DNA of 37,156 nucleotides from Desulfuromonas sp. (GTDB taxonomy: Bacteria > Desulfobacterota > Desulfuromonadia > Desulfuromonadales > SZUA-401), in contig PKUI01000131.1 of assembly GCA_002869605.1 (NCBI GenBank), positions 1 through 37,156 of the forward strand, read 5' to 3'. The notes beneath the pieces are model-generated. The model was not told where the DNA came from, searched no databases, and saw only the letters and a program-made list of their open reading frames with translations. Below, piece after piece: positions 1 to 8,316 of the stretch. A program made the position numbers and the translations under genes. Positions within the stretch are counted from its first letter, which is position 1. Each line of letters starts with the position of its first letter.

Positions 1-1359
1 GATGACCGGCGGCCGCACCTCGTCGACAGCGGTCAGCACCGCCTCGCGCGGCGGTTCCTTTTTCATCTTGAAGTGCCGGTAGATGTTCTCCACGTCGACA
101 ATCGGGTCGTCAACCAGCAGCCCCAAGGCCAGTACCAGGGCAAACAGGGTCACACGGTTGATCGAGTAGCCGAACCAATAGTTGACCAACAGGGTCAACG
201 AGTAGATGATCGGAATCGAAACCGCGACGATAAACGCTTCGCGCCAACCGAGGGCGAAGAAAATCAAAGCCAGCACCGTAACGATCGCGATCGACAGGTG
301 CATGATCAGCTCGTTGACCTTGTGATTGGCGGTTTCGCCGTAGTTACGGGTTACTTCGACGCCGATGTTGTCGGGGATGATCGTCCCCTTCATTGCATCC
401 ACCGCCTCAATCACGTCTTCGGCGACGTTGACGGCGTTGGTCCCCTTCTGCTTGGCCACCGCCACGTGCACCGCGTGGTACTCAGCTGATGTGCTGGTGT
501 CCGAGGCCGGCCCGAAACGCAGGCGGGTGTAGCTGTCAGGCTCGGCCATGCCGTCGCTGACCGTCGCAATGTCGCGCAAAAACACCGGTGAACCCTGGTA
601 GACACCGACCACCAGATCCATCACTTCGTAGGGCGACTGGAAGAAGCTGCCGGCCTTGACCAGCAGCGCCTTGTTGCCACGCATGAAATTTCCGGCCGGC
701 ATAGCCAGGTTCGCACCCTGCAGGGCACGCCGCACATCCAGTGCACCGAGACCACGGGCCGCAGCGGCCTGGGCGTCAAGTTCTACCTGCACCTGCCGTG
801 GACGCCCACCGATCACCTGTGTTACCGAGGTATGTTCCACCGACTGCAGGCGATCGACCACCTCCTCGGCCACCCGCCGCAGGTCGTGGTCATTCATCTG
901 TTCACTGTAGAGCGCGAAGTTGACGATCGGTACATCATCGACCTCGACCGGTTTGACTACCCAGCCAGCCACCCCCGGCGGGATCATGTCCTCGTGGGTA
1001 ACGATCTTGTTGTGCAGCTTGACCAGCGATTCGATGCGATCCTCGCCGACCGTGAAGCGGGCAGTAACCACCGCCAGGTCGGGGCGCGACATGGAATAGA
1101 CATACTCGACCCCGTCGACCTGCCAGAGCAGCTTCTCGAGCCGGGTCGAGACCATCTTTTCCACTTCAGCAGCCGAGGCACCCGGCATGTGCACGTAGAC
1201 ATCGGCCATCGGCACCACGATCTGCGGCTCTTCCTCACGCGGGGTAAGGGCCAATGCGGCAATGCCGGCCAGAACCGCGAGCACAATCAGGATGATCGAC
1301 AGGTTGCCATCGAGAAATTTATCGACGATGCGTGTCGGCAGGGAGTGCTTGTTGGCCAT
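1..1359 (-). CDS. RND efflux pump inner-membrane permease (AcrB/HAE1 type), 3' end outside window
   Basis: Inner-membrane proton-driven pump of a tripartite efflux system. The first 453 codons are present and the frame runs open off the left edge; family members are about 1,000-1,050 residues, so more than half is missing. The ATG at 1357-1359 opens a protein with a first membrane helix at about residues 18-38 (LSIILIVLAVLAGIAALAL) followed by TPREEEPQI, typical of this family, and a periplasmic porter domain. Near the left edge lies the fourth-helix motif LLVDDPIVDVENI, whose two aspartates correspond to the proton-relay pair. The gene starts 3 bases after the adaptor stop, so it is the third gene of the efflux operon. 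The substrate cannot be told from sequence. Confidence 0.93.
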   Translation of the reverse strand, partial: MANKHSLPTRIVDKFLDGNLSIILIVLAVLAGIAALALTPREEEPQIVVPMADVYVHMPGASAAEVEKMVSTRLEKLLWQVDGVEYVYSMSRPDLAVVTARFTVGEDRIESLVKLHNKIVTHEDMIPPGVAGWVVKPVEVDDVPIVNFALYSEQMNDHDLRRVAEEVVDRLQSVEHTSVTQVIGGRPRQVQVELDAQAAAARGLGALDVRRALQGANLAMPAGNFMRGNKALLVKAGSFFQSPYEVMDLVVGVYQGSPVFLRDIATVSDGMAEPDSYTRLRFGPASDTSTSAEYHAVHVAVAKQKGTNAVNVAEDVIEAVDAMKGTIIPDNIGVEVTRNYGETANHKVNELIMHLSIAIVTVLALIFFALGWREAFIVAVSIPIIYSLTLLVNYWFGYSINRVTLFALVLALGLLVDDPIVDVENIYRHFKMKKEPPREAVLTAVDEVRPPVI

Positions 1360-1362
1360 CGA

Positions 1363-2436
1363 TTAATCCTCCAGCACGGCCCCGTTGACCGCCTGATCCA
1401 CGCCTGCGGTTACGTAGCGCATCCCCGGGCTGAGACCCGCAAGAAGTTCGATTTTGTCATCGTGCACCCGCCCCGGTCGGACCAGGCGATAACGCAGGGT
1501 GTTCTGTTCGTCGACCACAAACACCCCGTAAAGCTGGCCACGCTGAACCAGGGCACTGCGCGGCACAAGCACCGTCGGAACTTCTGGTTGCCCCACATAG
1601 ACCCTGGCATAAAGCCCGGCTCGGATCTCCGCATCTTCGGGCAGATCGAGAACAATCTGAAAGGATCGGCTACGCGGATCGGACGCCGGCAGCACCTCGG
1701 CCACCTTGGCCGCAAGTCGTTTTTCGAGCGCCGGCAGTTCCACGCTCAGGCTCTGGCCAGTTTGGATCTTGCTAGCCCAAGCATCGCCGATCTCTGCGCG
1801 CACCTGCAGTTTCCCGGCACGATCAAGCACCACCAAGGGGGTTCCCGGCATCACCGTGCTCCCTTCGCGCACCTCTTTGCGCACCACCCGGCCGGCGTAG
1901 GGGGCCACCACCCGCGAATAGGAGGCCGCGGTACGCGCTGCCGACACCGAGGCTTCGGCGGAGCGGAGTTGCTGGCGAGCCATCTCCAGTTCCGCACTGA
2001 CCCGATCCATTTCCTGGGGCGTCACCGCCTGCTGGGAAAACAAATTCTGGTAACGCTCGAAAGTCTTGTTCGCCAGCGACGCGCGCGCTTCGGCCGCCTG
2101 TTGTGCCCCTTCGGCCTCGGCCAGACGGTCCCCTGCCACATTATCCTCGATGGTTACCAGCAGCGCGCCCTGGGCAACACTCTGCCCTTCACTCACTCCG
2201 ATGCGCTTGACCCGCCCGTCAATACGTGAAGTAATCATGCCGCGCGCCGAACTCTCGACCGTACCGACAAACATCTCCGCACCGGCGAGCAGACTCGCCT
2301 CTGCGGTCGCCACGGTCAGCCCTTGCACCTTCGACGCCTCACCAAGCGTACGGCCCGGTTCAATATCGCTGCCACAGCCGACCAGCACCACCAGCCCCAG
2401 CAGAGCCATCCCGATCACAGTTACTACTCTCGTCAT
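1363..2436 (-). CDS. RND efflux periplasmic adaptor (membrane fusion) lipoprotein
   Basis: 357 residues. The N-terminus is a lipoprotein signal (hydrophobic stretch then LVGCGS, predicted lipidation at Cys21), so it should be anchored in the inner membrane facing the periplasm. The order of elements is that of HlyD/AcrA-type adaptors: a first lipoyl half (SRIDGRVKRIGVSEGQSVAQ), an alpha-helical hairpin rich in Ala, Gln and Glu (about residues 95-165), a second lipoyl half (VVAPYAGRVVRKEVREGS), then beta-barrel and membrane-proximal domains. It couples the pump downstream to the outer-membrane factor upstream. Its start overlaps the last codons of the outer-membrane factor gene by 4 bases (ATGA type), indicating translational coupling. 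Confidence 0.93.
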   Translation of the reverse strand: MTRVVTVIGMALLGLVVLVGCGSDIEPGRTLGEASKVQGLTVATAEASLLAGAEMFVGTVESSARGMITSRIDGRVKRIGVSEGQSVAQGALLVTIEDNVAGDRLAEAEGAQQAAEARASLANKTFERYQNLFSQQAVTPQEMDRVSAELEMARQQLRSAEASVSAARTAASYSRVVAPYAGRVVRKEVREGSTVMPGTPLVVLDRAGKLQVRAEIGDAWASKIQTGQSLSVELPALEKRLAAKVAEVLPASDPRSRSFQIVLDLPEDAEIRAGLYARVYVGQPEVPTVLVPRSALVQRGQLYGVFVVDEQNTLRYRLVRPGRVHDDKIELLAGLSPGMRYVTAGVDQAVNGAVLED

Positions 2437-3761
2437 TTCTCTTTCACCTCACCGGGGAGCAGCAGTGCTACGAAGCCCCCTCCTTGGAAATGGATATTGC
2501 CGCGCGCCTGAACCAGTGCCGCTTCGGCGTCAACCAGATCGGCCCGTGCACGATCGAGGGCCGACTGCACACCGAGCAGATCGGAAAGATCTGAAAGCCC
2601 CGCCGCATAGCGCCCCGCAAGCAGGTGGTGGCTCTCTTCCGCCTCGGCCACGGCACGCTGCGCCGTGGTGTACTGCAGCTGGGCCTCTTCAGCGCGTAAC
2701 AAAGCCTCCTGCAGGGCAAGTTCGGCCTCGCGACTTGCCTCCTGAAGCACCTGGTCGGCGGCCCGGAACTCTGCAGCAGCACGTTGCTGGCTCCGCTCGC
2801 GGCGCATTCCGTCAAACAGGGTCCAGCTCAAGCGTCCGCTGAGCATCCAGCTGTCGGCTTCAAAGCTGGGCTGATCGGGGTCATGTCCACTATAACTGGC
2901 GGAGACACCTAGGTTCGGCAGCCATCCGGCTCGTGCACTGCTCAGCTGCTGCCGTGCCGCACGGCTCTGCAGGCTCAATGCCTGCAAATCGGCACGCTGT
3001 CCCTTACCCGGCGTTTCACATTCGAACAGTTCCGCCGTCAACGGTGCCTTGATATCAATTTCACCCCCCTGCTCGCCCATGGCCAGGGCCAGGCGTCGAC
3101 GCGCGAGGGTCAGATCGTTGGTCGCACGCAGGTAGCGACGTTTCACCTCGGACTCGTAGACCCTCGCCCGCAGGGTGTCCGACTTGAGACCGATGCCGTT
3201 GCGCTGGCGCAATTCGGCAAGACGCAGCAGTTCACCCGCCTCCTCGAGGGAACTCTCGGCCCAGGCATGCACGGCTTGGGATCTCTGCACGCCCAGATAG
3301 GCTCCGAATGCCGAGAATGCAGCCTCTTCCCGGCTCCAGGCAGCACCGGCGCGTGCCGCCGCGGCGCCGCTGCGCGCCTGACTTATGGCATAGGCCAAAC
3401 GCATATCGAACAGGCGCTGGTCGAGCTGCAGCCGCGTTTCAAAATCGCTGCGCACCGGGGGATAATTATACGGATCGGCGGTCGAACTGAGTTCGAGCTG
3501 CTCCTGGTTGAGACTCATAAACAGGCTGCTACCCGGTTCGTTACTACGCAGATAGGTCTCCTGCAACGTCAGCTGCGGAAGATAGTCGGCAAGCGCCTCG
3601 CCAGCCGCGGCTTCGGCCGATGCAGCCTGTGCCTCGGCCGCCTTGACGAAGGGACGCTTGTCCACGGCACTGCGTACCGCGGTGGTCAGTGAAACCTCCT
3701 GTGCCCAAACAGGTGAGGCCAGCAGTGCAATGAGTAAAAGTGCAATGAGGTAGCGCATCAT
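2433..3761 (-). CDS. TolC-family outer-membrane efflux factor
   Basis: 442 residues from the chosen start. I prefer the ATG at 3759-3761 because GGGAG lies 8 bases upstream and the signal peptide MMRYLIALLLIALLASPVWA then begins at residue 1; an in-frame ATG at 3788 lies in promoter DNA with no ribosome-binding site. The mature protein is made of two repeats of long Ala/Gln/Glu-rich helices (outer-membrane efflux protein domain), as expected for a trimeric channel-tunnel. First gene of the operon with adaptor and RND pump; the outer-membrane component being promoter-proximal is common in Geobacter-type bacteria. Confidence 0.93.
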   Translation of the reverse strand: MMRYLIALLLIALLASPVWAQEVSLTTAVRSAVDKRPFVKAAEAQAASAEAAAGEALADYLPQLTLQETYLRSNEPGSSLFMSLNQEQLELSSTADPYNYPPVRSDFETRLQLDQRLFDMRLAYAISQARSGAAAARAGAAWSREEAAFSAFGAYLGVQRSQAVHAWAESSLEEAGELLRLAELRQRNGIGLKSDTLRARVYESEVKRRYLRATNDLTLARRRLALAMGEQGGEIDIKAPLTAELFECETPGKGQRADLQALSLQSRAARQQLSSARAGWLPNLGVSASYSGHDPDQPSFEADSWMLSGRLSWTLFDGMRRERSQQRAAAEFRAADQVLQEASREAELALQEALLRAEEAQLQYTTAQRAVAEAEESHHLLAGRYAAGLSDLSDLLGVQSALDRARADLVDAEAALVQARGNIHFQGGGFVALLLPGEVKEK

Positions 3762-3791
3762 AGACTTGGCTCCCGTTGAAATATGCATAAA

Positions 3792-3820
3792 ACAATATAT
3801 ATATAAAACTATATTGTCAA
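3792..3820 (-). promoter_or_regulatory. Efflux operon promoter embedded in a palindromic operator
   Basis: On the minus strand TTGACA (3820-3815), 17 bases, then TATTGT (3797-3792) form a sigma-70 promoter. The same DNA is a perfect inverted repeat: ACAATATA at 3792-3799 and TATATTGT at 3810-3817, separated by 10 bases. A palindrome covering both promoter boxes is the usual arrangement for TetR- or MarR-type repression of efflux operons. No regulator gene is adjacent in this window, so the binding protein is unknown. Confidence 0.65.
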
Positions 3821-3922
3821 TCGAATTATCACGTTAGATTTACCTAAAATTTCAATCGTTGCAAGCCCTTCTACGGCTCAAAGCTGAAGTTTATCACCAT
3901 CCCCACCGGAAACCATTCACTC

Positions 3923-3951
3923 TTGACCACAAATTAGGCAAAAGCTATGCT
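3923..3951 (+). promoter_or_regulatory. Predicted sigma-70 promoter for the first TRAP binding protein
   Basis: TTGACC at 3923-3928, a 17-base spacer and TATGCT at 3946-3951. It lies 44 bases before the chosen ATG. An in-frame ATG at 3947 overlaps the -10 box, a further reason not to use it as the start codon. Confidence 0.5.
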
Positions 3952-3994
3952 CGCGCCATTGGTCACTATTAATCTCAAAGGGGAGATTCCGTCC

Positions 3995-5113
3995 ATGATT
4001 CGCTTTTCATTCCCACTGTTTGTACATCGCGTGACATCCCTACTGGCGCTGCTGTTCATGCTGACCCTGGCCTGTGGCTGCCAAAAAGACCAACCGGCCC
4101 CCTCAACCGCCCCAAAGAATGCAGACGCCCCGACCGCGGCTAAACCCCAAGACCCTCTCGCCGCTTGGAAACCGGCATTCGACCCCTCCGGTGCCGAGCA
4201 CACGTATCTGCTGTCGTGCGTCGGTCATCCGGCCATCGAAGGCGTCGCCGTCGGCTTTCGCATCCGTGATCGCGTATGGAAGAAGTCGCAGGGCCGCTTG
4301 TATGTCGACTTTCGCCCCTTGAGCCAGCTCGGCGGCGAAAAAGACGTGATCAGCAAGCTCAAACTCGGGGCGGTCCACGGCATGCTCAGTTCCTCGGTAG
4401 CAGCCGCCAACGTCGCCCCGCGCCTCGGCATCATCAACCTGCCCTTTTTGATCGACACCTTCGACAAGCTCGACGCATTCCGCAATACTCCAGAGATTTT
4501 TACCCCGTTCCGTGAAGCCCCTCGCAACCAGGGGCTGCTGGCTATTGACTTCACCGGCTACGGTAGCTACGGGTGGGCGACCACGACTCCGGTGCGCAGT
4601 CTCGAGGATGCCCGAAAGGTCAATTTCCGGATTGCCCAGGCTCCGGTCAACACCGATCTCTACAAGGCCTGGGGGCTTAAGTTCACCGTCATGCCGTGGC
4701 CCGATGTACCACAGGCACTGCAGACCGGGGTGATTGACGGCCTCGACCACACTCCGACCGTATGCAACATCTCGAAGAAGTTCACCATTGCCAAATACTT
4801 TACCCGTCTCGACTACGCCCAGGGGCTCTATGTTCATCTAATCAATGAGCGCTGGCTACAACAGCTTCCCGAGGATCTGCGTAGCCTCCTGCTTGAAACC
4901 ATCGCCGAGGAGAGCGCGACGGCACGCGACAAGACCCGTCTCCAACAACAGACCGAGATCGAATCGGCGAGCCGTAGCGGTGTCACCTTTATCGACCTCG
5001 ACAAAGCAACTCTGGCACAGCTCAAGGAGCAGGCCGAAGCTGTCTACCGTAACTGGCGCCCGAAAATCGGCGGCGACTACGTGACACTAGTTCTGCAGCG
5101 GCTTGGCTCATAA
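3995..5113 (+). CDS. TRAP transporter solute-binding protein, DctP family (copy 1)
   Basis: 372 residues. The ATG at 3995 is preceded by GGGGAG at 3980-3985. The N-terminus is a hydrophobic signal ending ...LACGC, probably a lipoprotein signal though the lipobox is imperfect, followed by a Pro/Ala-rich linker. The ligand-binding part contains NFRIAQAPVNTD, where the Arg matches the carboxylate-binding Arg of DctP proteins, and PWPDVPQALQTGVIDGLDH, a family hallmark. It would capture an organic acid in the periplasm and pass it to DctQM. It is a close paralogue of the next gene (roughly 60-65% identical by eye) and is separated from it by a terminator. Substrate unknown. Confidence 0.9.
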   Translation: MIRFSFPLFVHRVTSLLALLFMLTLACGCQKDQPAPSTAPKNADAPTAAKPQDPLAAWKPAFDPSGAEHTYLLSCVGHPAIEGVAVGFRIRDRVWKKSQGRLYVDFRPLSQLGGEKDVISKLKLGAVHGMLSSSVAAANVAPRLGIINLPFLIDTFDKLDAFRNTPEIFTPFREAPRNQGLLAIDFTGYGSYGWATTTPVRSLEDARKVNFRIAQAPVNTDLYKAWGLKFTVMPWPDVPQALQTGVIDGLDHTPTVCNISKKFTIAKYFTRLDYAQGLYVHLINERWLQQLPEDLRSLLLETIAEESATARDKTRLQQQTEIESASRSGVTFIDLDKATLAQLKEQAEAVYRNWRPKIGGDYVTLVLQRLGS

Positions 5114-5182
5114 CCTGTCCGGGCGGACCAAACTTTCCTTTGGCTTTGCCAACAATCTGTCTTTCCCAACATCATTCCCATA

Positions 5183-5213
5183 CAAAAGCGCCCTTTTGGG
5201 CGCTTTTGTTTTG
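5183..5213 (+). terminator. Intrinsic terminator after first binding-protein gene
   Basis: Perfect 11-bp stem, CAAAAGCGCCC at 5183-5193 and GGGCGCTTTTG at 5198-5208, with a TTTT loop and further T residues after it. The stem is symmetrical and could work in either direction, but only plus-strand genes flank it. Confidence 0.85.
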
Positions 5214-5239
5214 AAACAGAACACCGTATCGAATATCAT
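5211..5239 (+). promoter_or_regulatory. Predicted sigma-70 promoter for the second TRAP binding protein
   Basis: TTGAAA at 5211-5216, a 17-base spacer and TATCAT at 5234-5239. It begins just after the terminator stem, so the second binding protein and the membrane subunits appear to have their own transcription start. Confidence 0.5.
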
Positions 5240-5295
5240 GTGCGTTCTATTTGAGAATTATACGGCAGATGTTTTCAATTCAAGGAGGATGTATC

Positions 5296-6405
5296 ATGAA
5301 GCTGAAATCGTTGCTTACAATCACCCTGGCGTTGCTATTCGCCTTAACCCTGCTACCCGCCTGCCAGAGCGAGAAACCTTCCGAAAAACCGCAGGCGGAG
5401 AAAGCCGCGGCAGCCAAGCCGGCAGCCGAGGCCAAGAAAAAAGATCCGCTGGCCGCATGGAAATCGAAGTTCGACCCCTCCGGGGCCGAGTACACCTACC
5501 TGCTCTCCAACGTCTCCCACCCGGTCATCGAGGGGGTCGGTGCCGGTTATCGCATCCGCGATGCGGTGTGGGAAAAGTCGGGAGGCCGCCTCTACGTCGA
5601 CTTCCGCCCCTTGAGCCAACTCGGTGGTGAGAAGGACGTGATCGCCAAGCTCAAACTCGGCGCCATCCAGGGGATGATGAGCTCCTCGGTTGCCGCGGCC
5701 AACTTGGCGGACAAGATCGGCATCGTCAACGTCCCTTACGTGGTTGACACCTTCGACAAGCTCGACACCTTCCGCAACAGTCCCGAGCTGTGGAACGAGT
5801 TTGCCGACGCCCCGGCGTCTGCCGGACTGTTCGTCGCCGACGTCACCGGCTACGGCCCCTACGGCTGGGCCACCACCACCCCGGTGCGCAACCTTGAGGA
5901 TGCCAAGTCGGTCAACTTCCGTATCGCCCAGGCACCTGTGAATACTGACTTCTACAATGCCTGGGGGCTGAAGTTCACCGTCATGCCGTGGCCCGATGTG
6001 CCGCAGGCGCTGCAGACCGGTGTTATCAACGGCCTCGACCATACCGCCATCGTCTGCAACATCACCAAGAAGTTCACCATCGCCAAATCCTTCACCGAGC
6101 TCGACTACGCCCAGGGGCTGTTCGTCCACTTCGTGAACAAGAAGTGGTTCGACGCGCTACCTGAGGACCTGCAGAAAATTCTCCTCGAGACCATCCAGGA
6201 GGAGAGCGCCAAGACCCGCGAGCTGACCAAGCAGCAATACGTCGACCAGGTGGCAAAGGCCAAGGAAGCCGGAGTCGAGTTTATCCCCCTGGCGGAGGCC
6301 GACAAGGCCGAACTGGTTAAGCTGGCCGCGCCGATGTACGAGAAGTGGGGCGAAAAAATCGGCAAGGAATACTTCGACAAGGTACGCACTACGCTTGGCA
6401 ACTAA
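5296..6405 (+). CDS. TRAP transporter solute-binding protein, DctP family (copy 2)
   Basis: 369 residues. The ATG at 5296 has a strong AAGGAGG at 5282-5288. Signal peptide with a clear lipobox (LLPAC), then a Lys/Ala/Glu-rich linker. The binding domain carries the same NFRIAQAPVNTD and PWPDVPQALQTGVINGLDH motifs as copy 1 and aligns with it end to end without large gaps. Differences concentrate in the segment after TFRNSPEL (about residues 155-175) and the C-terminal helices, which may mean altered ligand preference. A terminator follows, then dctQ and dctM, so this copy is likely the main partner of the membrane subunits and is made in excess over them. Confidence 0.92.
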   Translation: MKLKSLLTITLALLFALTLLPACQSEKPSEKPQAEKAAAAKPAAEAKKKDPLAAWKSKFDPSGAEYTYLLSNVSHPVIEGVGAGYRIRDAVWEKSGGRLYVDFRPLSQLGGEKDVIAKLKLGAIQGMMSSSVAAANLADKIGIVNVPYVVDTFDKLDTFRNSPELWNEFADAPASAGLFVADVTGYGPYGWATTTPVRNLEDAKSVNFRIAQAPVNTDFYNAWGLKFTVMPWPDVPQALQTGVINGLDHTAIVCNITKKFTIAKSFTELDYAQGLFVHFVNKKWFDALPEDLQKILLETIQEESAKTRELTKQQYVDQVAKAKEAGVEFIPLAEADKAELVKLAAPMYEKWGEKIGKEYFDKVRTTLGN

Positions 6406-6435
6406 ACCCATAATCTGTATAATCGCGTGAAATTG

Positions 6436-6465
6436 AACCGGGGAGCTTAACTCCCCGGTTTTTTT
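6436..6465 (+). terminator. Intrinsic terminator/attenuator between binding protein and dctQ
   Basis: Stem AACCGGGGAG (6436-6445) and CTCCCCGGTT (6451-6460), loop CTTAA, followed by a T-run to 6465. It ends 11 bases before the dctQ start. I see no new promoter between it and dctQ, so partial read-through probably sets the ratio of binding protein to membrane subunits. Confidence 0.85.
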
Positions 6466-6476
6466 CGCGAGGTGCC

Positions 6477-6974
6477 ATGCTTAAAGCTACCTTTAAAACC
6501 ATCGACAAGGTCTTTGCCCAGGTTGAGGACTGGTCGCTGTTTGCCAGTGTCTGTGTGGCCCTTGTGGTAGCGATGGCCAACGTGGTGCTGCGCAAGCTGA
6601 CCAACGAGGTCAACCTCTACTGGTCGGACGAGATCGTGCGCAATACCATTTATTTCTCGACCTACATCGGCAGCGTTTCGGCAATCCGCAACCGCTCGCT
6701 GATCCGCATCGATGCCCTGCCACAACTCTTTCCGGTGTTCAAGAAACCGCTCGCCCTGCTCAGCCACCTCGCGGTACTGGTCTTCTCCGGCGGCATGATC
6801 TACCTCGGCTTGAAGATGACCGTCTCTGCTTTCCATGACGAGTACCTGCTGACCACCTCGTTACGTATCCCGGAATGGATCTTCTACGCCGTACTGCCAA
6901 TAATGGGCGTAATGATGTTCCTGCGCACCCTGATCGTACTGGTCGAAGACTGGAAGGGGGTGCCGGAAGCCTGA
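6477..6974 (+). CDS. dctQ: TRAP transporter small membrane subunit (DctQ)
   Basis: 165 residues with four hydrophobic segments (about 20-38, 50-70, 87-107 and 128-150), the DctQ topology. It forms the small inner-membrane subunit that joins DctM and docks the binding protein. The start at 6477 has GAGG at 6469-6472, immediately after the terminator T-run. The motif YWSDEIVRN in the second segment resembles the conserved W..E..R of DctQ proteins. It is followed after 16 bases by dctM. Confidence 0.9.
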   Translation: MLKATFKTIDKVFAQVEDWSLFASVCVALVVAMANVVLRKLTNEVNLYWSDEIVRNTIYFSTYIGSVSAIRNRSLIRIDALPQLFPVFKKPLALLSHLAVLVFSGGMIYLGLKMTVSAFHDEYLLTTSLRIPEWIFYAVLPIMGVMMFLRTLIVLVEDWKGVPEA

Positions 6975-6990
6975 GCGGGCGCCGGCAATA

Positions 6991-8289
6991 ATGCATATGG
7001 ACGCCTCCTACCTAATTATCCTCGCCGCGCTTATCGGCATGCTCGCCACCACGGTCCCGGTATTCATAGCCCTGTTCTTCACCGGTGCCATCGGTATGGT
7101 CTGGATGCTCCCGACACCTCTTGATCCGCAGATCCTGATCGAGGTGCTGTATCGCAGCATGGACAAGTTCGCCCTGATCGTGGTGCTGTTCTTTGTGCTG
7201 TGCGGCAATATCATGACCACCGGCAGCATAGTGCAGAAGCTGGTCAAGACCGCCAACGTGCTGGTCGGCTTCCTTCCCGGCGGGCTGGCGATGGCCGGCA
7301 TTCTCGCCTGCGGTTTCTTCGGCGCGATCTCCGGCTCGACAGTCGCCACGGTGGTGGCCATCGGTGGCTTCATGATTCCTGCGCTGATAGAGAATAAATA
7401 CGACCACCGCTTCAGCGTCGGGGTGATGACCACCGCGCCGATCCTCGGCGTCATCATCCCGCCGTCAATCTCCATGATCCTTTATGCCATGGTCAGCAAC
7501 GACCAGCTCGAGGCGCTGTTTCTCACCGGTTTCATCCCCGGCATGCTGATCATCCTCTGCATGTCACTCTACTCCTGGTTCGTCTGCAAGCGCCAGAACC
7601 TGCCGACCCTGCCGCGGCCAACCCTTACCGAGCTCAAGGCGGTCCTTAAAGAGAGCATCTGGGCCCTGTGCCTGCCATTGCTGATCTTCGGCGGCATCTA
7701 CTCGGGACTGTTCACCGCCAACGAGGCGGCCGTGGTTGCCTGCTTTTACGCCTTCTTTGTCGAGGTCTTCATCCACAAGGACATGAAATTCGGCGACATC
7801 AAGAAGGTGGTGGTCTCCTCGGCGGTCACCTCCGCGACCCTTCTGGTGATCGTCGCCGGGGCCTCGGTGTTCGGCGAATACCTGACCTTCGAGCAGATCC
7901 CCGACAAGATCGCCAACGCGGTGGTTGCCAACATCTCCAGCCCCTGGGTGTTCCTGCTGGCGGTCAACATCATGCTGCTGATCATCGGCATGTTCATGGA
8001 CATCATCTCCGCGACGCTGATCCTGACACCGATTTTCTTGCCGCTGCTCTCCCAGTTCGGCATCGACACCATGCACTTCGGTCTGCTGATGACCCTCAAC
8101 CTCGGTATTGGCTACTGCACGCCGCCGCTCGGGGTCAGCCTGTATATCTCTGGTGCGGTGGTCGACCGCAATCTGATCTACGTCTCCAAGGCGGTGTTAC
8201 CGTTTTTGTTGATTCAGATTGCCATCCTGCTGTTACTCACCTACTTCCCCGACCTGGTTTTGCTGCTGCCGCGCCTGATGTACGGCTAG
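6991..8289 (+). CDS. dctM: TRAP transporter large permease subunit (DctM)
   Basis: 432 residues, the usual DctM length, almost entirely hydrophobic with about 11-12 membrane segments. Family signatures include GCGFFGAISGSTVATVVAIG (allowing a base-level variant, residues about 105-125), PPSISMILYA, FTANEAAVVA and the C-terminal CTPPLGVSLYISGAV. It is the ion-coupled transport subunit of the TRAP system. The first ATG (6991) has only a weak ribosome-binding site; a second in-frame ATG lies at 6997. It is followed by uspA. Confidence 0.93.
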   Translation: MHMDASYLIILAALIGMLATTVPVFIALFFTGAIGMVWMLPTPLDPQILIEVLYRSMDKFALIVVLFFVLCGNIMTTGSIVQKLVKTANVLVGFLPGGLAMAGILACGFFGAISGSTVATVVAIGGFMIPALIENKYDHRFSVGVMTTAPILGVIIPPSISMILYAMVSNDQLEALFLTGFIPGMLIILCMSLYSWFVCKRQNLPTLPRPTLTELKAVLKESIWALCLPLLIFGGIYSGLFTANEAAVVACFYAFFVEVFIHKDMKFGDIKKVVVSSAVTSATLLVIVAGASVFGEYLTFEQIPDKIANAVVANISSPWVFLLAVNIMLLIIGMFMDIISATLILTPIFLPLLSQFGIDTMHFGLLMTLNLGIGYCTPPLGVSLYISGAVVDRNLIYVSKAVLPFLLIQIAILLLLTYFPDLVLLLPRLMYG

Positions 8290-8316
8290 TCCTGCGTACG
8301 ACCCGAGGAGCTTGTT

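Noticed and set aside
832..2229. 465-codon plus-strand ORF across the RND/adaptor genes
   Set aside because: It lies antisense to two clear efflux genes, is rich in His/Arg/Asp/Gln as shadow frames of GC-rich genes are, and has no ribosome-binding site or recognisable domain.
4103..6129. Long minus-strand ORFs opposite the two DctP genes
   Set aside because: Both run antisense at the same relative position in the two paralogues, as expected for shadow frames of duplicated genes; no start signals.
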